Source: Streptomyces diastaticus subsp. diastaticus (GTDB lineage: Bacteria; Actinomycetota; Actinomycetes; Streptomycetales; Streptomycetaceae). From it: a DNA stretch of 64,000 bases. The stretch is taken from positions 186,001 through 250,000 of the forward strand of contig NZ_BLLN01000001.1 in assembly GCF_011170125.1 (NCBI RefSeq). Reading direction: 5' to 3'. Below, piece after piece: positions 52,986 through 61,335 of this stretch. The notes beneath the pieces were generated by a model. It searched no databases. It was not told the origin of the DNA and worked only from the letters and a program-made list of their open reading frames with translations. Both the position numbers and the translations under genes were made by a program. Positions within the stretch are counted from its first letter, which is position 1. Each line of letters begins with the position of its first letter.

Positions 52986-53892
52986 GCCGGAGCCGACGGT
53001 GCGGCTCTCCGTGTCCAAGACCTACAAGCTGTACGTCGGGGGGAAGTTCCCCCGCAGCGAGAGCGGCCGGGTGTACGAGGTGACCGACTCCAAGGACCGC
53101 CCCCTGGCCAACGCCCCCCAGGGCTCCCGCAAGGACGCCCGGGACGCGGTGGTCGCCGCCCGGAAGGCGTTCGGCGGCTGGTCGGGCGCGACCGCGTACA
53201 ACCGGGGCCAGGTCCTGTACCGGATCGCGGAGATGCTGGAGGGACGCGCGGACCAGTTCACCCGCGAGGTCGCCGAGGCCGAGGGGCTCTCCCGCGCCAA
53301 GGCCGCCGCCCAGGTGTCGGCCGCCGTCGACCGCTGGGTCTGGTACGCCGGGTGGACCGACAAGATCGCGCAGGTCGTGGGGGGCGCCAACCCGGTCGCG
53401 GGCCCGTTCTTCAACCTCTCCTCGCCCGAGCCGACCGGTGTCGTCGCCGTCCTCGCCCCGCAGCGCTCCTCGCTGCTCGGGCTGGTCTCGGTGCTCGCCC
53501 CGGTGCTCGCCACGGGCTGCACCGCCGTGGTGACCGCCTCCGAGGATCGCCCGCTGCCCGCGCTGAGCCTCGGCGAGGTGCTGGCCACCTCGGACGTGCC
53601 CGGCGGCGCGGTCAACATCCTCAGCGGCCGCACCTCCGAACTGGCCGCGCCGCTCGCCGCCCACCAGGACGTCAACGCGATCGACCTGACGGGCGCGGCG
53701 GGCGGACTGGCCGTGGAGCTGGAGCGGGCCGCCGCCGACAACCTCAAGCGGGTGCTGCGCCCGGCGGACGCCGAGGGCAACGGCGAGGACTTCGCCGCCG
53801 ACCCGGGCATCCGCCGCCTGACGCCGTTCCTGGAGACCAAGACGGTCTGGCACCCCACCGGTTCGCTGGGCGTCTCCGGCTCGGCGTACTGA
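52975..53892 (+). CDS. Non-catalytic aldehyde dehydrogenase-like protein
   Basis: A 305-residue protein with the N-terminal NAD-binding half of an aldehyde dehydrogenase (YKLYVGGKFPRSESG, GVVAVLAPQRSSLLG). The IPWNFP motif is replaced, and the frame ends around where the catalytic domain should begin, so neither the catalytic Cys nor the Glu pair exist. The short tail (ending GSLGVSGSAY) replaces it. It is coupled to the full aldehyde dehydrogenase. Eukaryotic and some bacterial ALDH16 proteins carry a second, inactive domain; this may be a split version and a structural partner. Confidence 0.85.
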   Translation: MSDKPEPTVRLSVSKTYKLYVGGKFPRSESGRVYEVTDSKDRPLANAPQGSRKDARDAVVAARKAFGGWSGATAYNRGQVLYRIAEMLEGRADQFTREVAEAEGLSRAKAAAQVSAAVDRWVWYAGWTDKIAQVVGGANPVAGPFFNLSSPEPTGVVAVLAPQRSSLLGLVSVLAPVLATGCTAVVTASEDRPLPALSLGEVLATSDVPGGAVNILSGRTSELAAPLAAHQDVNAIDLTGAAGGLAVELERAAADNLKRVLRPADAEGNGEDFAADPGIRRLTPFLETKTVWHPTGSLGVSGSAY

Positions 53893-53910
53893 CGCGGGAC
53901 GGCACGTGTG

Positions 53911-53949
53911 CGAGGGCGGGGCGGGGTCGCGGACCCCGCCCCGCCCTCG
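53911..53949. terminator. Strong bidirectional hairpin terminator
   Basis: Perfect 18-bp stem CGAGGGCGGGGCGGGGTC with its complement and a 3-base GCG loop, between the ALDH unit and the convergent secreted-protein gene. Confidence 0.88.
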
Positions 53950-53962
53950 CTGCCGCCCGGGC

Positions 53963-54376
53963 TCAGCCCGGCAGCAGCCCGGCGACCTGGCCGACCAGCG
54001 GCAGGTCGGTGAGGGACCCGCCGTCCGAGAGCGGCCCGGTGAGCGCCGCGGTCGAGACCGGCTGGAAGTCGGCGACCTGGGTGCCGACGGTGTTGTCCAG
54101 CGGGTCGGTGCCGGTGCCGGCCAACGGGTTGATCTGGAGGTCCTTGACGGGACCGAGGCTGTGCGTCGTCGCCGAGTCGAGCGCGCCGGCCGCGATGCCC
54201 GCGGCGCCGGTGACGGCGGACAGGGTCTCGCCGGTCGCGGCGCCCGGCTGCTCCTCGGCGGCCTGCGCGGCGCCCGCCCCGGCGGTCAGCGCGGCGCCCA
54301 GCGCGCCGAGGGTGAGGCCGGCGCGGAGCAGGGCGCGCGGGGCGGTCGGTCGGGAGGGTGCTGCGTGTCGTGCCAT
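53963..54376 (-). CDS. Small secreted protein
   Basis: A 137-residue protein with a signal peptide (residues 1-40, RALLRAGLTLGALGAALTAG..., predicted cleavage AQA-AEE) and a Gly/Ala/Thr/Leu-rich mature part ending LPLVGQVAGLLPG. AGGTGG lies 8-9 bases upstream of ATG 54376. A similarly built secreted protein is encoded at 60686-61060. The function is unknown. Confidence 0.75.
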   Translation of the reverse strand: MARHAAPSRPTAPRALLRAGLTLGALGAALTAGAGAAQAAEEQPGAATGETLSAVTGAAGIAAGALDSATTHSLGPVKDLQINPLAGTGTDPLDNTVGTQVADFQPVSTAALTGPLSDGGSLTDLPLVGQVAGLLPG

Positions 54377-54509
54377 GGTGCGCCACCTGAGGGGAAGTTG
54401 CGGACATGCGTGAGCGTACGGACACACAGAGTAGTTGAGGCGTGACGTGCGTTCCAAAGGCCGCCCCGGAAGGTGAACCCTTCGGGTGGATGCCTCACAC
54501 TGTTCTCCC

Positions 54510-55175
54510 GTGAGCAGCCTCAGTCCGATACCGACCCGCGTGGTCCTGCTGACCGGTCCCTCCGGCTCCGGCAAGACCTCGCTCGCCGCCCACTCCGGCC
54601 TGCCGGTGCTGGCACTCGACGACTTCTACAAGGAGAGCGGCGATCCGACCCTGCCGCCGCTCGCCGCGACGGGCGAGACCGACTGGGACTCCCCGCTCTC
54701 CTGGGACGCCGACGCGGCCCTGGACGCCATCGAGGCGCTCTGCCGCCGGGGCCGCGCCCGGGTCCCGGTCTACGACATCGGGGCGAGCGCCCGCGTCGGC
54801 GAATCCACCCTGGACATCGACCGCACCCCGCTCTTCATCGCCGAGGGCATCTTCGCCGCCGACCTGGTCGAACGCTGCCGCGAACGGGGCCTGCTCGCCG
54901 ACGCCCTGTGCCTGCGCGGCCACCCCACCACCACCTTCCGCCGCCGCCTCGCCCGGGACCTGCGGGAGGCCCGCAAGCCACTGCCGGTGCTCCTGCGGCG
55001 CGGCTGGCGCCTGATGCGCGCGGAGCGCGCCATCGTCACCCGCCAGTCGGCCCTGGGCGCCCACCCCTGCACCCGCGAAGAGGCCCTCTGCCGCCTGGCG
55101 GCAGCGGCGGCTGGGCGGCATGTGACGGCGCGGGGGACGGCGGCCGACCGCGCCCAGCCGCTCGCGGGGGCGTGA
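54510..55175 (+). CDS. Uridine kinase-like NTPase
   Basis: A 221-residue P-loop protein: LLTGPSGSGKTSLAAHSG is the Walker A, LALDDFYKESGDPTLP matches the nucleoside-binding DDFY motif of uridine/cytidine kinases, and TDWDSPLSWD and IAEGIFAADLV follow. It may phosphorylate uridine or a related nucleoside. It starts at GTG 54510 by similarity; a GTG at 54486 with GGAAGG upstream is also possible. A plausible salvage counterpart to the nucleoside-breaking enzymes encoded just before. Confidence 0.85.
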   Translation: MSSLSPIPTRVVLLTGPSGSGKTSLAAHSGLPVLALDDFYKESGDPTLPPLAATGETDWDSPLSWDADAALDAIEALCRRGRARVPVYDIGASARVGESTLDIDRTPLFIAEGIFAADLVERCRERGLLADALCLRGHPTTTFRRRLARDLREARKPLPVLLRRGWRLMRAERAIVTRQSALGAHPCTREEALCRLAAAAAGRHVTARGTAADRAQPLAGA

Positions 55176-55214
55176 GAGGGGCACCGCCGACAGGCGCGGG
55201 CCGTCTCGGCAAGC

Positions 55215-55246
55215 CGGAAGGGCGCCCCCTCAGGGACGCCCTTCCG
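55215..55246 (+). terminator. Hairpin terminator of the uridine kinase-like gene
   Basis: Ten-bp stem CGGAAGGGCG / CGCCCTTCCG with a 12-base loop, 40 bases past the stop. Confidence 0.65.
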
Positions 55247-55521
55247 CAAGTGGGTGCGGGACCGGACAGACCCCCCGGCCCTCCGGTCCCGCGCCCTTCC
55301 GGTGATCCCCCCGGACCCCCGTGTTCCCCCCGTGTTCCCCGTGGTCCGCCAAGGCCCCCCGGCCCTGGCGTCCCCCGTTTCCCCCCGTTTTCCCCTGGTC
55401 AGGGCCCGCGCCCGATCCCCCGATCGTGAGCGGTCCCGTTTCCCCCTCGGACTGCCCCACGTCCCCCGTGGGCCGCCCGCTTCCTTCCCCCGTCGGCCCC
55501 GGCTGCCCGGGGCCTGATCCT
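55247..55521. other. Pyrimidine-rich non-coding stretch
   Basis: Strongly C/T-biased on this strand, with CCCCC and TTTCCCCC runs (55300-55400). No gene is supported. It is the 3' region of the convergent kinase-like gene and sigQ. Confidence 0.4.
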
Positions 55522-56310
55522 TCAGGCGACGAGTTCGCCGAAGGACTCCTCCTGGTCACGGCCGAAGCTGAGCACCTCGTCGTCGCGCAGCCTGCGCAGC
55601 GACCGCCAGATGCTGGACTTCACCGTGCCGACGCTGATGTCGAGTATGTCCGCGATCTCCGGGTCCGTGCGGCCCTCGTAGTAGCGCAGGACCAGCATGG
55701 TGCGCTGGAGTTCGGGGAGCCGGGCGAGCGCCTGCCACAGGACGGCGCGCAGTTCGGTGCCGCGCATCGCGTCGGTGTCGCCGGCCGTCTCCGGCAGCTC
55801 CTCGGTCGGGTACTCGTTGAGCTTGCGGCGCCGCCAGGCGCTGATGTGCAGGTTGGTCATGGTGCGGCGGAGGTACCCGCCGACGGCCGCCTTGTCGCTG
55901 ATCCGGTGCCAGGCGCGGTAGGTGGAGAACAGCGCGCTCTGGAGCAGGTCCTCGGCCTCGTACCGGTCACCGGTCAGGTGGTAGGCGGTCGCGTACAGGG
56001 AGGCGCGGCGCTCGCGGACGTACGCGGTGAACGCCGCTTCGGCGTCGTCCCGTTCGGTCCGCTCGGGCCGGTCCCCCGTCTCCCCGTACGCGTCCCGGTC
56101 CCGGGGGTCCCCCGAGGCCCCCCGGCCGGTCTGGAGCGCGTCGAACACGGTGACGCGGGGCTGGCGCTCCGCGTGTACGGCGTGCTGACGCCCGGCGCCG
56201 CGAGCGCACCCCCGCCCGCTCACGGCACCGGACTTCTCGTTGGCCCGGACCGCCACGTCGTGCAGACGCGTGACAACCGCACCAGGATTCTTGCCGTGCG
56301 GTGCGTTCAT
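55522..56310 (-). CDS. sigQ: ECF-type RNA polymerase sigma factor SigQ
   Basis: A 262-residue ECF sigma factor. An unusual N-terminal extension (1-95) precedes region 2 (FTAYVRERRASLYATAYHL, DRYEAEDLLQSALFSTYRAW) and region 4 (RLPELQRTMLVLRYYEGRTD, DISVGTVKSSIWRSLRRLR). Divergent from afsQ1, it matches SigQ of S. coelicolor, which is activated by AfsQ1 and affects antibiotic production and growth on glutamate (recalled). ATG at 56310 follows GAGGAGGG. The AfsQ1 box at 56396 lies in the shared promoter. Confidence 0.92.
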   Translation of the reverse strand: MNAPHGKNPGAVVTRLHDVAVRANEKSGAVSGRGCARGAGRQHAVHAERQPRVTVFDALQTGRGASGDPRDRDAYGETGDRPERTERDDAEAAFTAYVRERRASLYATAYHLTGDRYEAEDLLQSALFSTYRAWHRISDKAAVGGYLRRTMTNLHISAWRRRKLNEYPTEELPETAGDTDAMRGTELRAVLWQALARLPELQRTMLVLRYYEGRTDPEIADILDISVGTVKSSIWRSLRRLRDDEVLSFGRDQEESFGELVA

Positions 56311-56395
56311 CGCGTGCCCTCCTCGTCGTGGAGCCTGGGTTTTCCCGTCTGCCCAGAAGCCTGCCGAAGCGAGTTCATGGCGGTGTCCGCCGACT

Positions 56396-56411
56396 GTCAC
56401 AGGGCTGTCAC
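56396..56411. promoter_or_regulatory. AfsQ1 box between sigQ and afsQ1
   Basis: GTCAC-AGGGCT-GTCAC, an exact match to the reported AfsQ1 direct-repeat site GTnAC-n6-GTnAC (recalled). It sits about 86 bp before the sigQ start and 80 bp before afsQ1. Confidence 0.85.
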
Positions 56412-56491
56412 AGGGCCCGTCGGCGTGTGGATCGGGTAAGGGACGGCTCCACCTGTCGAACTCGGCGGCGGCATGGGACAGAATGGCGCCC

Positions 56492-57169
56492 GTGCCTTCC
56501 CTGTTGCTGATCGAGGACGACGACGCCATCCGCACCGCCCTGGAGCTGTCGCTGACACGCCAGGGGCATCGGGTGGCGACCGCTGCCACCGGCGAGGAGG
56601 GTCTGACGCTCCTGCGTGAGCAGCGGCCGGACCTGATCGTGCTGGACGTCATGCTGCCGGGCATCGACGGTTTCGAGGTGTGCCGGCGCATCCGCCGCAC
56701 CGACCAGTTGCCGATCATCCTGCTGACCGCGCGCAACGACGACATCGACGTGGTGGTGGGGCTGGAGTCCGGCGCCGACGACTACGTGGTGAAGCCGGTG
56801 CAGGGCCGGGTGCTGGACGCCCGCATCCGCGCCGTGCTGCGCCGCGGCGAGCGGGAGTCGAACGACGCGGCGGTCTTCGGCTCGCTGGTGATCGACCGGG
56901 CCGCGATGACGGTGACGAAGAACGGCGAGGACCTGCAACTGACCCCGACCGAGCTGCGGCTGCTGCTGGAGCTGTCCCGCCGGCCGGGGCAGGCGCTCTC
57001 CCGGCAGCAGTTGCTGCGGCTGGTCTGGGAGCACGACTACCTCGGTGACTCGCGACTGGTGGACGCCTGTGTGCAGCGGCTTCGCGCCAAGGTGGAGGAC
57101 GTGCCGTCCTCGCCGACGCTGATCCGCACCGTGCGCGGGGTCGGTTACCGGCTGGACGCCCCTCAGTGA
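56492..57169 (+). CDS. afsQ1: Two-component response regulator AfsQ1
   Basis: A 225-residue OmpR/PhoB-type regulator. The receiver (1-115) has Asp8-10 acidic pocket residues in IEDDD, the phospho-acceptor Asp52 in VLDVMLPG, TAR and Lys in YVVKP. The winged-helix DNA-binding domain (about 125-222) begins with SLVIDRAAMTVTKNGEDLQL and ends in RTVRGVGYRLD. Literature gives Asp52 for AfsQ1, an exact position match. The GTG at 56492 reproduces the known length (225). It regulates antibiotic clusters and nitrogen metabolism in S. coelicolor. Its stop overlaps afsQ2. Confidence 0.94.
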   Translation: MPSLLLIEDDDAIRTALELSLTRQGHRVATAATGEEGLTLLREQRPDLIVLDVMLPGIDGFEVCRRIRRTDQLPIILLTARNDDIDVVVGLESGADDYVVKPVQGRVLDARIRAVLRRGERESNDAAVFGSLVIDRAAMTVTKNGEDLQLTPTELRLLLELSRRPGQALSRQQLLRLVWEHDYLGDSRLVDACVQRLRAKVEDVPSSPTLIRTVRGVGYRLDAPQ

Positions 57170-58872
57170 GACCGGCGCACACGGCCGCCCCGCGGGGCGG
57201 CGAGAGCCGCGCGCCCGAGGAGCGGGAGAGTACGGGCGACGAGCAGGTCGTCGACGGGACGGGCGAGAGCCGGCGCGCGCGGGGGCGGCTGCTGGCCGGG
57301 CTGCGGTTCACCAGTCTGCGGCTGCGGCTGGTGCTCGTCTTCGGACTGGTCGCGCTGACCGCCGCCGTCTCCGCGTCGGGGATCGCCTACTGGCTGAACC
57401 GTGAGGCGGTGCTGACCCGCACGCAGGACGCCGCGCTCAGCGACTTCCACCAGGAGCTCCAGAGCCGCGCGGCCGCCCTGCCGCCGCATCCCTCGCAGGC
57501 CGAACTGCGGGACGCGGCGATGGAGATGGCCGACTCCAGCCAGCACTACAGCGTGGTGCTGCTCGCCCGGAACGAGGACGGCCACCTGGTCGCGGGCAAC
57601 TCCGACCTCGACACCTTCACCGTGGCCGACGTGCCGCGCCCGCTGCGCGACGCGGTCGGCGAGGAGCCGGAGACGTCCACCGGCGACCCGGCGGCGTACC
57701 ACCTGTTCTGGCAGCGGACGGTGGAGGACGGGACGCCGTACCTGATCGGCGGGGCGCGGGTGGCCGGGGGCGGTCCGACCGGCTACCTGAAGAAGTCGCT
57801 CCAGGCGGAGGCGGACGACCTCAACTCGCTGGCCTGGTCGCTGGGGATCGCCACCACGCTGGCGCTGATCGGCGCCGCGCTGCTGGCGCACGCCGCGGCG
57901 ACGACGGTGCTCAAGCCCGTGCACCGGCTCGGGGTCGCGGCCCGCCGGCTCGGCGAGGGCAAGCTCCACACCCGGCTGCGGGTCTCGGGCACCGACGAAC
58001 TGGCCGAACTCTCGCGCACCTTCAACCGGACGGCGGCAGCCCTGGAGAAGCAGGTCGACGCGATGAGCGACCGGGAGGAGGCGAGCCGCAGGTTCGTCGC
58101 CGACATGTCGCACGAGCTGCGGACCCCGCTGACGGCGATCACCGCCGTCACCGAGGTGCTGGAGGAGGAACTGGACGCGGAGACCGGCAGTGTCGACCCG
58201 ATGATCGAACCGGCGGTGCGGCTGGTCATCGGCGAGACCCGGCGGCTCAACACGCTGGTGGAGAACCTGATGGAGGTGACCCGCTTCGACGCGGGGACCG
58301 CCCGGCTGGTCCTGGACACCGTCGACATCGCCGACCAGATCACCGCCTGCGTCGACGCGCGGGCCTGGCTGGACGCGGTGGAGCTGGACGCCGAGCGGGG
58401 CATCCTCGCCCACGTCGACCCGCGCCGCCTCGACGTGATCCTCGCCAACCTCATCGGCAACGCCCTCAAGCACGGCGGTTCCCCGGTGCGCGTCTCGGTC
58501 CGCGTCGAGCCTCCCGCGGAGCGTCCGGACGGTACGGCCGGCTCCGGGGACCAGCTGGTCATCCGGGTGCGGGACCACGGCCCCGGCGTCCCCGAGGAGG
58601 TGCTGCCGCACGTCTTCGACCGCTTCTACAAGGCGAGCGCCTCCCGGCCGCGTTCGGACGGCAGCGGTCTGGGCCTGTCCATCGCGGTGGAGAACGCGCA
58701 CATCCACGGCGGCGACATCAGTGCCGTCAACTCCCCCGAGGGCGGAGCGGTCTTCACGCTGCGGCTGCCGATGGACGGTGGCGCGGTGGAGGCCGAGGGC
58801 GACGAGGACACCGGCGACGACGGCGGTCCCGGGACCGCCGCACCGGGTGAGGAAGGCGGCGACCGGCGGTGA
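57166..58872 (+). CDS. afsQ2: Sensor histidine kinase AfsQ2
   Basis: A 568-residue membrane kinase. It has a first transmembrane helix (about 58-80, LVFGLVALTAAVSASGIAYW), an extracytoplasmic sensor, a second helix (about 225-245, ATTLALIGAALLAHAAATTV), a HAMP domain, the dimerisation domain with phospho-His in FVADMSHELRTPLTA, and an ATPase domain (N-box NLIGNALKHG, DHGPGV, GSGLGLSIA). The stop of afsQ1 overlaps its GTG (GTGA). The C-terminal tail is acidic. It is coupled by overlap to the lipoprotein gene downstream. Confidence 0.94.
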   Translation: MRPAHTAAPRGGESRAPEERESTGDEQVVDGTGESRRARGRLLAGLRFTSLRLRLVLVFGLVALTAAVSASGIAYWLNREAVLTRTQDAALSDFHQELQSRAAALPPHPSQAELRDAAMEMADSSQHYSVVLLARNEDGHLVAGNSDLDTFTVADVPRPLRDAVGEEPETSTGDPAAYHLFWQRTVEDGTPYLIGGARVAGGGPTGYLKKSLQAEADDLNSLAWSLGIATTLALIGAALLAHAAATTVLKPVHRLGVAARRLGEGKLHTRLRVSGTDELAELSRTFNRTAAALEKQVDAMSDREEASRRFVADMSHELRTPLTAITAVTEVLEEELDAETGSVDPMIEPAVRLVIGETRRLNTLVENLMEVTRFDAGTARLVLDTVDIADQITACVDARAWLDAVELDAERGILAHVDPRRLDVILANLIGNALKHGGSPVRVSVRVEPPAERPDGTAGSGDQLVIRVRDHGPGVPEEVLPHVFDRFYKASASRPRSDGSGLGLSIAVENAHIHGGDISAVNSPEGGAVFTLRLPMDGGAVEAEGDEDTGDDGGPGTAAPGEEGGDRR

Positions 58873-59480
58873 CACGGAGGAACACGGTACGGGCGGCCGG
58901 GGCGCTGCTGGCGGCGATGGCCGCGACCGCGCTGAGCGGCTGCGGCATCCGGGCCACCGAGGTGCCGACCGACTTCGGCCCGGCCCCGTCGCGGGCGGCC
59001 TGCCAGGTGGCGGGCGGCGAGATGGCCCGGCCGGACGCCGAGGAGTTCACGGCGGCCGTCTCGCTGGTGTGCGGCGGCCGGCTGGTCGACGTGGACCGGG
59101 GGCTGCCGCTGCGCGAACGGCAGGCGGGCGACCCGGTGCGGATGGCGCGTGCCCTGCTGAAGGAGCTGGGCCGGGCCCCCTCCGCCGGCGAGGAGCGGGC
59201 CGGTTTCAGCACGGACGTCCGCAGGAGGCTGACCGTCTCGGGACCCGGCGAGGGCGACCCGCGTGAGGCGCTGCGGCTGGGAACGCTGCCGGAGAACCTC
59301 TCCGTGTTCGCACTCGCACAGGTCGTGTGCACCTTCGCGCAGAGCCCGGCCGCCGCCTCCGACGGCTCCGTCGTCCTCGGCGGACCCGCCGACGCCCCGT
59401 TGCGCCGTTACTCCTGCACCGACGAGGTACGCACCCGGCCCGGCACCGCCCCGACCCCCGCGCAGACCGTCTCCCCCTGA
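58869..59480 (+). CDS. Lipoprotein of the afsQ operon
   Basis: A 203-residue lipoprotein with lipobox LSGC (acylated Cys25), and a periplasmic-side domain (residues 35-190) resembling GerMN/CseA-like domains that modulate two-component kinases. The GTG start overlaps the afsQ2 stop by four bases, making three genes translationally coupled. It likely tunes AfsQ2 signalling at the membrane, in analogy to CseA; that role is inferred. Confidence 0.85.
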   Translation: MTRRNTVRAAGALLAAMAATALSGCGIRATEVPTDFGPAPSRAACQVAGGEMARPDAEEFTAAVSLVCGGRLVDVDRGLPLRERQAGDPVRMARALLKELGRAPSAGEERAGFSTDVRRRLTVSGPGEGDPREALRLGTLPENLSVFALAQVVCTFAQSPAAASDGSVVLGGPADAPLRRYSCTDEVRTRPGTAPTPAQTVSP

Positions 59481-59608
59481 CCCGTCGCCGCCGCGCCGCC
59501 CCGCGCGGGGAGCCGCCCGGCCGGTACGGACACGGTGCGCTACGAAGGCCGGTCACTTCCCCTCGATCGGCGGGAACCGCCGCGACAGGGCTCCGCGTCC
59601 TTGGATGC

Positions 59609-60235
59609 GTGCAGCGTCAAGGCTGGGGCGGCGAGAGCCCCCCGATCGGCTTCCGTGCGACTGGGGGTCTCCTCCTCGTCGCCCATCTCCTTCTCGTCGG
59701 ATGGGTCACGCTGCGTCCCCTGGACGTTCCCTGGGTGAGCGCGACCAATCTGCATCCGCTGGCCGGCATCCGTGCCGACCTCGCCCGCGGCCCCGCCGAG
59801 GCGGCCGCCCGGATCGGCTCCGGGCTGGCCCTCCTCGCGCCCCTCGGCATCCTGCTGCCGCTGGCCGACGGGCGCCTCCACGTCTCTCCGGTCGGTTCGC
59901 TGCTGCGTACGGTCTCGGCGGCGGCGCTCATCTCGCTGGCGATCGAACTCCTCCAGACGGGCGTGCCCGGCCGGGTGGTGGACATCGACTCGGTCCTGCT
60001 GAACACGGCGGGGGTGGCCGTGCTCCACCTCGCTGTCGTCCCCGCCGCGCGGGCCCGGCTGCGCAGGCGGCCCGACGGGCCGCGCCGCCGAGCGCCCTCG
60101 GCCCGGGGCGGCGGGACGCGTCCTGGCCCTTCCGAACGGCCGGGCCAGGGCTCCCCCGAGGTGCTCCGCCGCTGGGAGGAGGGCCGCGCTCAGGGTGCGA
60201 CCCCGACGATTACCAGGGTGGGTGTCGCCCCGTAG
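59609..60235 (+). CDS. VanZ-family membrane protein
   Basis: A 208-residue protein with several transmembrane helices: GGLLLVAHLLLVGWVTLRPL, GSGLALLAPLGILLPLADG, LLRTVSAAALISLAIELLQ and the VanZ signature GRVVDIDSVLLNTAGVAVLH. VanZ-like proteins are associated with glycopeptide tolerance or cell-wall precursors. The tail (from about 150) is Arg/Pro/Gly-rich and disordered. The GTG at 59609 has no clear ribosome site; the N-terminus is therefore uncertain. Confidence 0.82.
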   Translation: MQRQGWGGESPPIGFRATGGLLLVAHLLLVGWVTLRPLDVPWVSATNLHPLAGIRADLARGPAEAAARIGSGLALLAPLGILLPLADGRLHVSPVGSLLRTVSAAALISLAIELLQTGVPGRVVDIDSVLLNTAGVAVLHLAVVPAARARLRRRPDGPRRRAPSARGGGTRPGPSERPGQGSPEVLRRWEEGRAQGATPTITRVGVAP

Positions 60236-60358
60236 GGCGAGGCTTCGCCGCATTCGTCCTGCGTACCGTGGGAAGAAGAGCGGGAGCTCCGGTCCGGGGG
60301 GCCGGAGCCCGCGCGGGGCCCGACCGGGTCCCGTACCGACGTTCGCGAAGGAGTTCCC

Positions 60359-60565
60359 ATGTCCTCCAGCCTGGTCCGGCCCACCCGCGGACGGATGATC
60401 GGCGGCGTCTGCGCGGCGCTCGCCCGGCGCTTCGACACCACCGTCGGCACCATGCGTGTGCTCTTCGTCGTCTCCTGCCTGCTGCCGGGTCCGCAGTTCC
60501 TGCTGTACCTCGCGCTGTGGTTCCTGCTGCCGAGCGAGAAGAGCGTCGCCCGGGAATCGTGGTGA
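60359..60565 (+). CDS. PspC domain small membrane protein
   Basis: A 68-residue protein with the PspC signature LVRPTRGRMIGGVCAALARR, FDTTVGTMRVLFVVSCLLPG, and a hydrophobic YLALWFLLP. In other bacteria PspC is a membrane partner in the phage-shock response; stand-alone PspC proteins are common in Streptomyces. The ATG at 60359 is preceded by AAGGAG. Confidence 0.9.
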   Translation: MSSSLVRPTRGRMIGGVCAALARRFDTTVGTMRVLFVVSCLLPGPQFLLYLALWFLLPSEKSVARESW

Positions 60566-60618
60566 CGCCTCGGCGGGCGCCCTGTCGCCCCGGGCGCACC
60601 GCCGACACCGCCGCACAG

Positions 60619-60662
60619 CACCGACGGCCGGGCCCCCCGAGAGGGAGACCCGGCCGTCGGTG
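60619..60662. terminator. Bidirectional hairpin terminator
   Basis: Perfect 14-bp stem CACCGACGGCCGGG / CCCGGCCGTCGGTG with a 16-base loop, between the PspC gene and the convergent secreted-protein gene. Confidence 0.82.
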
Positions 60663-60685
60663 TGCGGCGCGGTGCGCGGGCGGGC

Positions 60686-61060
60686 TCAGCCGCGCAGCAG
60701 TGCGTCGGTGGGCAGTCCCTCGACGGGGAGCTCACCGACGTTGGGAAGGCTGCTCAGCAGGGCGCCGGGATCGCTGGTGGCCTTGTCGAGGAGGGCGTCG
60801 GCGCCGAGACCGGCCGCGCGCACCCCACTGCCGACGGCCTCCGGGGCGCCCGCCGGGAGGGTGGCCTCGGCGACCTCGCCGAGCGGCAGGGTCTGGTCGA
60901 CGGCGGTGAGGGTGTCGGAGGTGGACGGCAGGCCGGTGTCGGCCGCGGCCACTCCGCCGCTGCCCGCCGCGAAGGCGGCGCCGAGGGCGACGGCTCCGAG
61001 AGACTTGGCCGCGAGCTTCGCGGACTTCGAGGGCTTCGCGTGCTTCGCCTGCTTCTTCAT
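60686..61060 (-). CDS. Small secreted protein
   Basis: A 124-residue exported protein. The signal region (KKQAKHAKPSKSAKLAAK then SLGAVALGAAFAAG) is followed by a predicted cleavage near VAAAD-TG and a mature region of acidic and Leu/Gly-rich repeats (LPLGEVAEATLPAG, LSSLPNVGELPVEGLP). AAGGA precedes the ATG. Built like the protein at 53963-54376, on the other side of the sigQ/afsQ locus. Function unknown. Confidence 0.75.
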   Translation of the reverse strand: MKKQAKHAKPSKSAKLAAKSLGAVALGAAFAAGSGGVAAADTGLPSTSDTLTAVDQTLPLGEVAEATLPAGAPEAVGSGVRAAGLGADALLDKATSDPGALLSSLPNVGELPVEGLPTDALLRG

Positions 61061-61335
61061 GGGACACGTCCTTGTGAGGGGGCGGGCGGCCCGCGCCGGG
61101 CGCCCCGGGCCCGGCCCGGGTTCCGCCACGGCGGTCGGCCGTCTCGGTGGGGGTTGCCTGCGCCGCGCGCCGTGCCGGACCGGGCTCGCCCGGTCCCGCC
61201 GCGCCCGGCGGGTGGCCGCCACCGCTCCGGCGGCCGTGGCGACCGTAGCCACGCCGCGGGGCGGCCCACAAACACCCGCCGGACCGTGTCCGTACCCGGG
61301 ACTGACGGCTCAGCCGTTGCCCGGGGAAACCGTCC

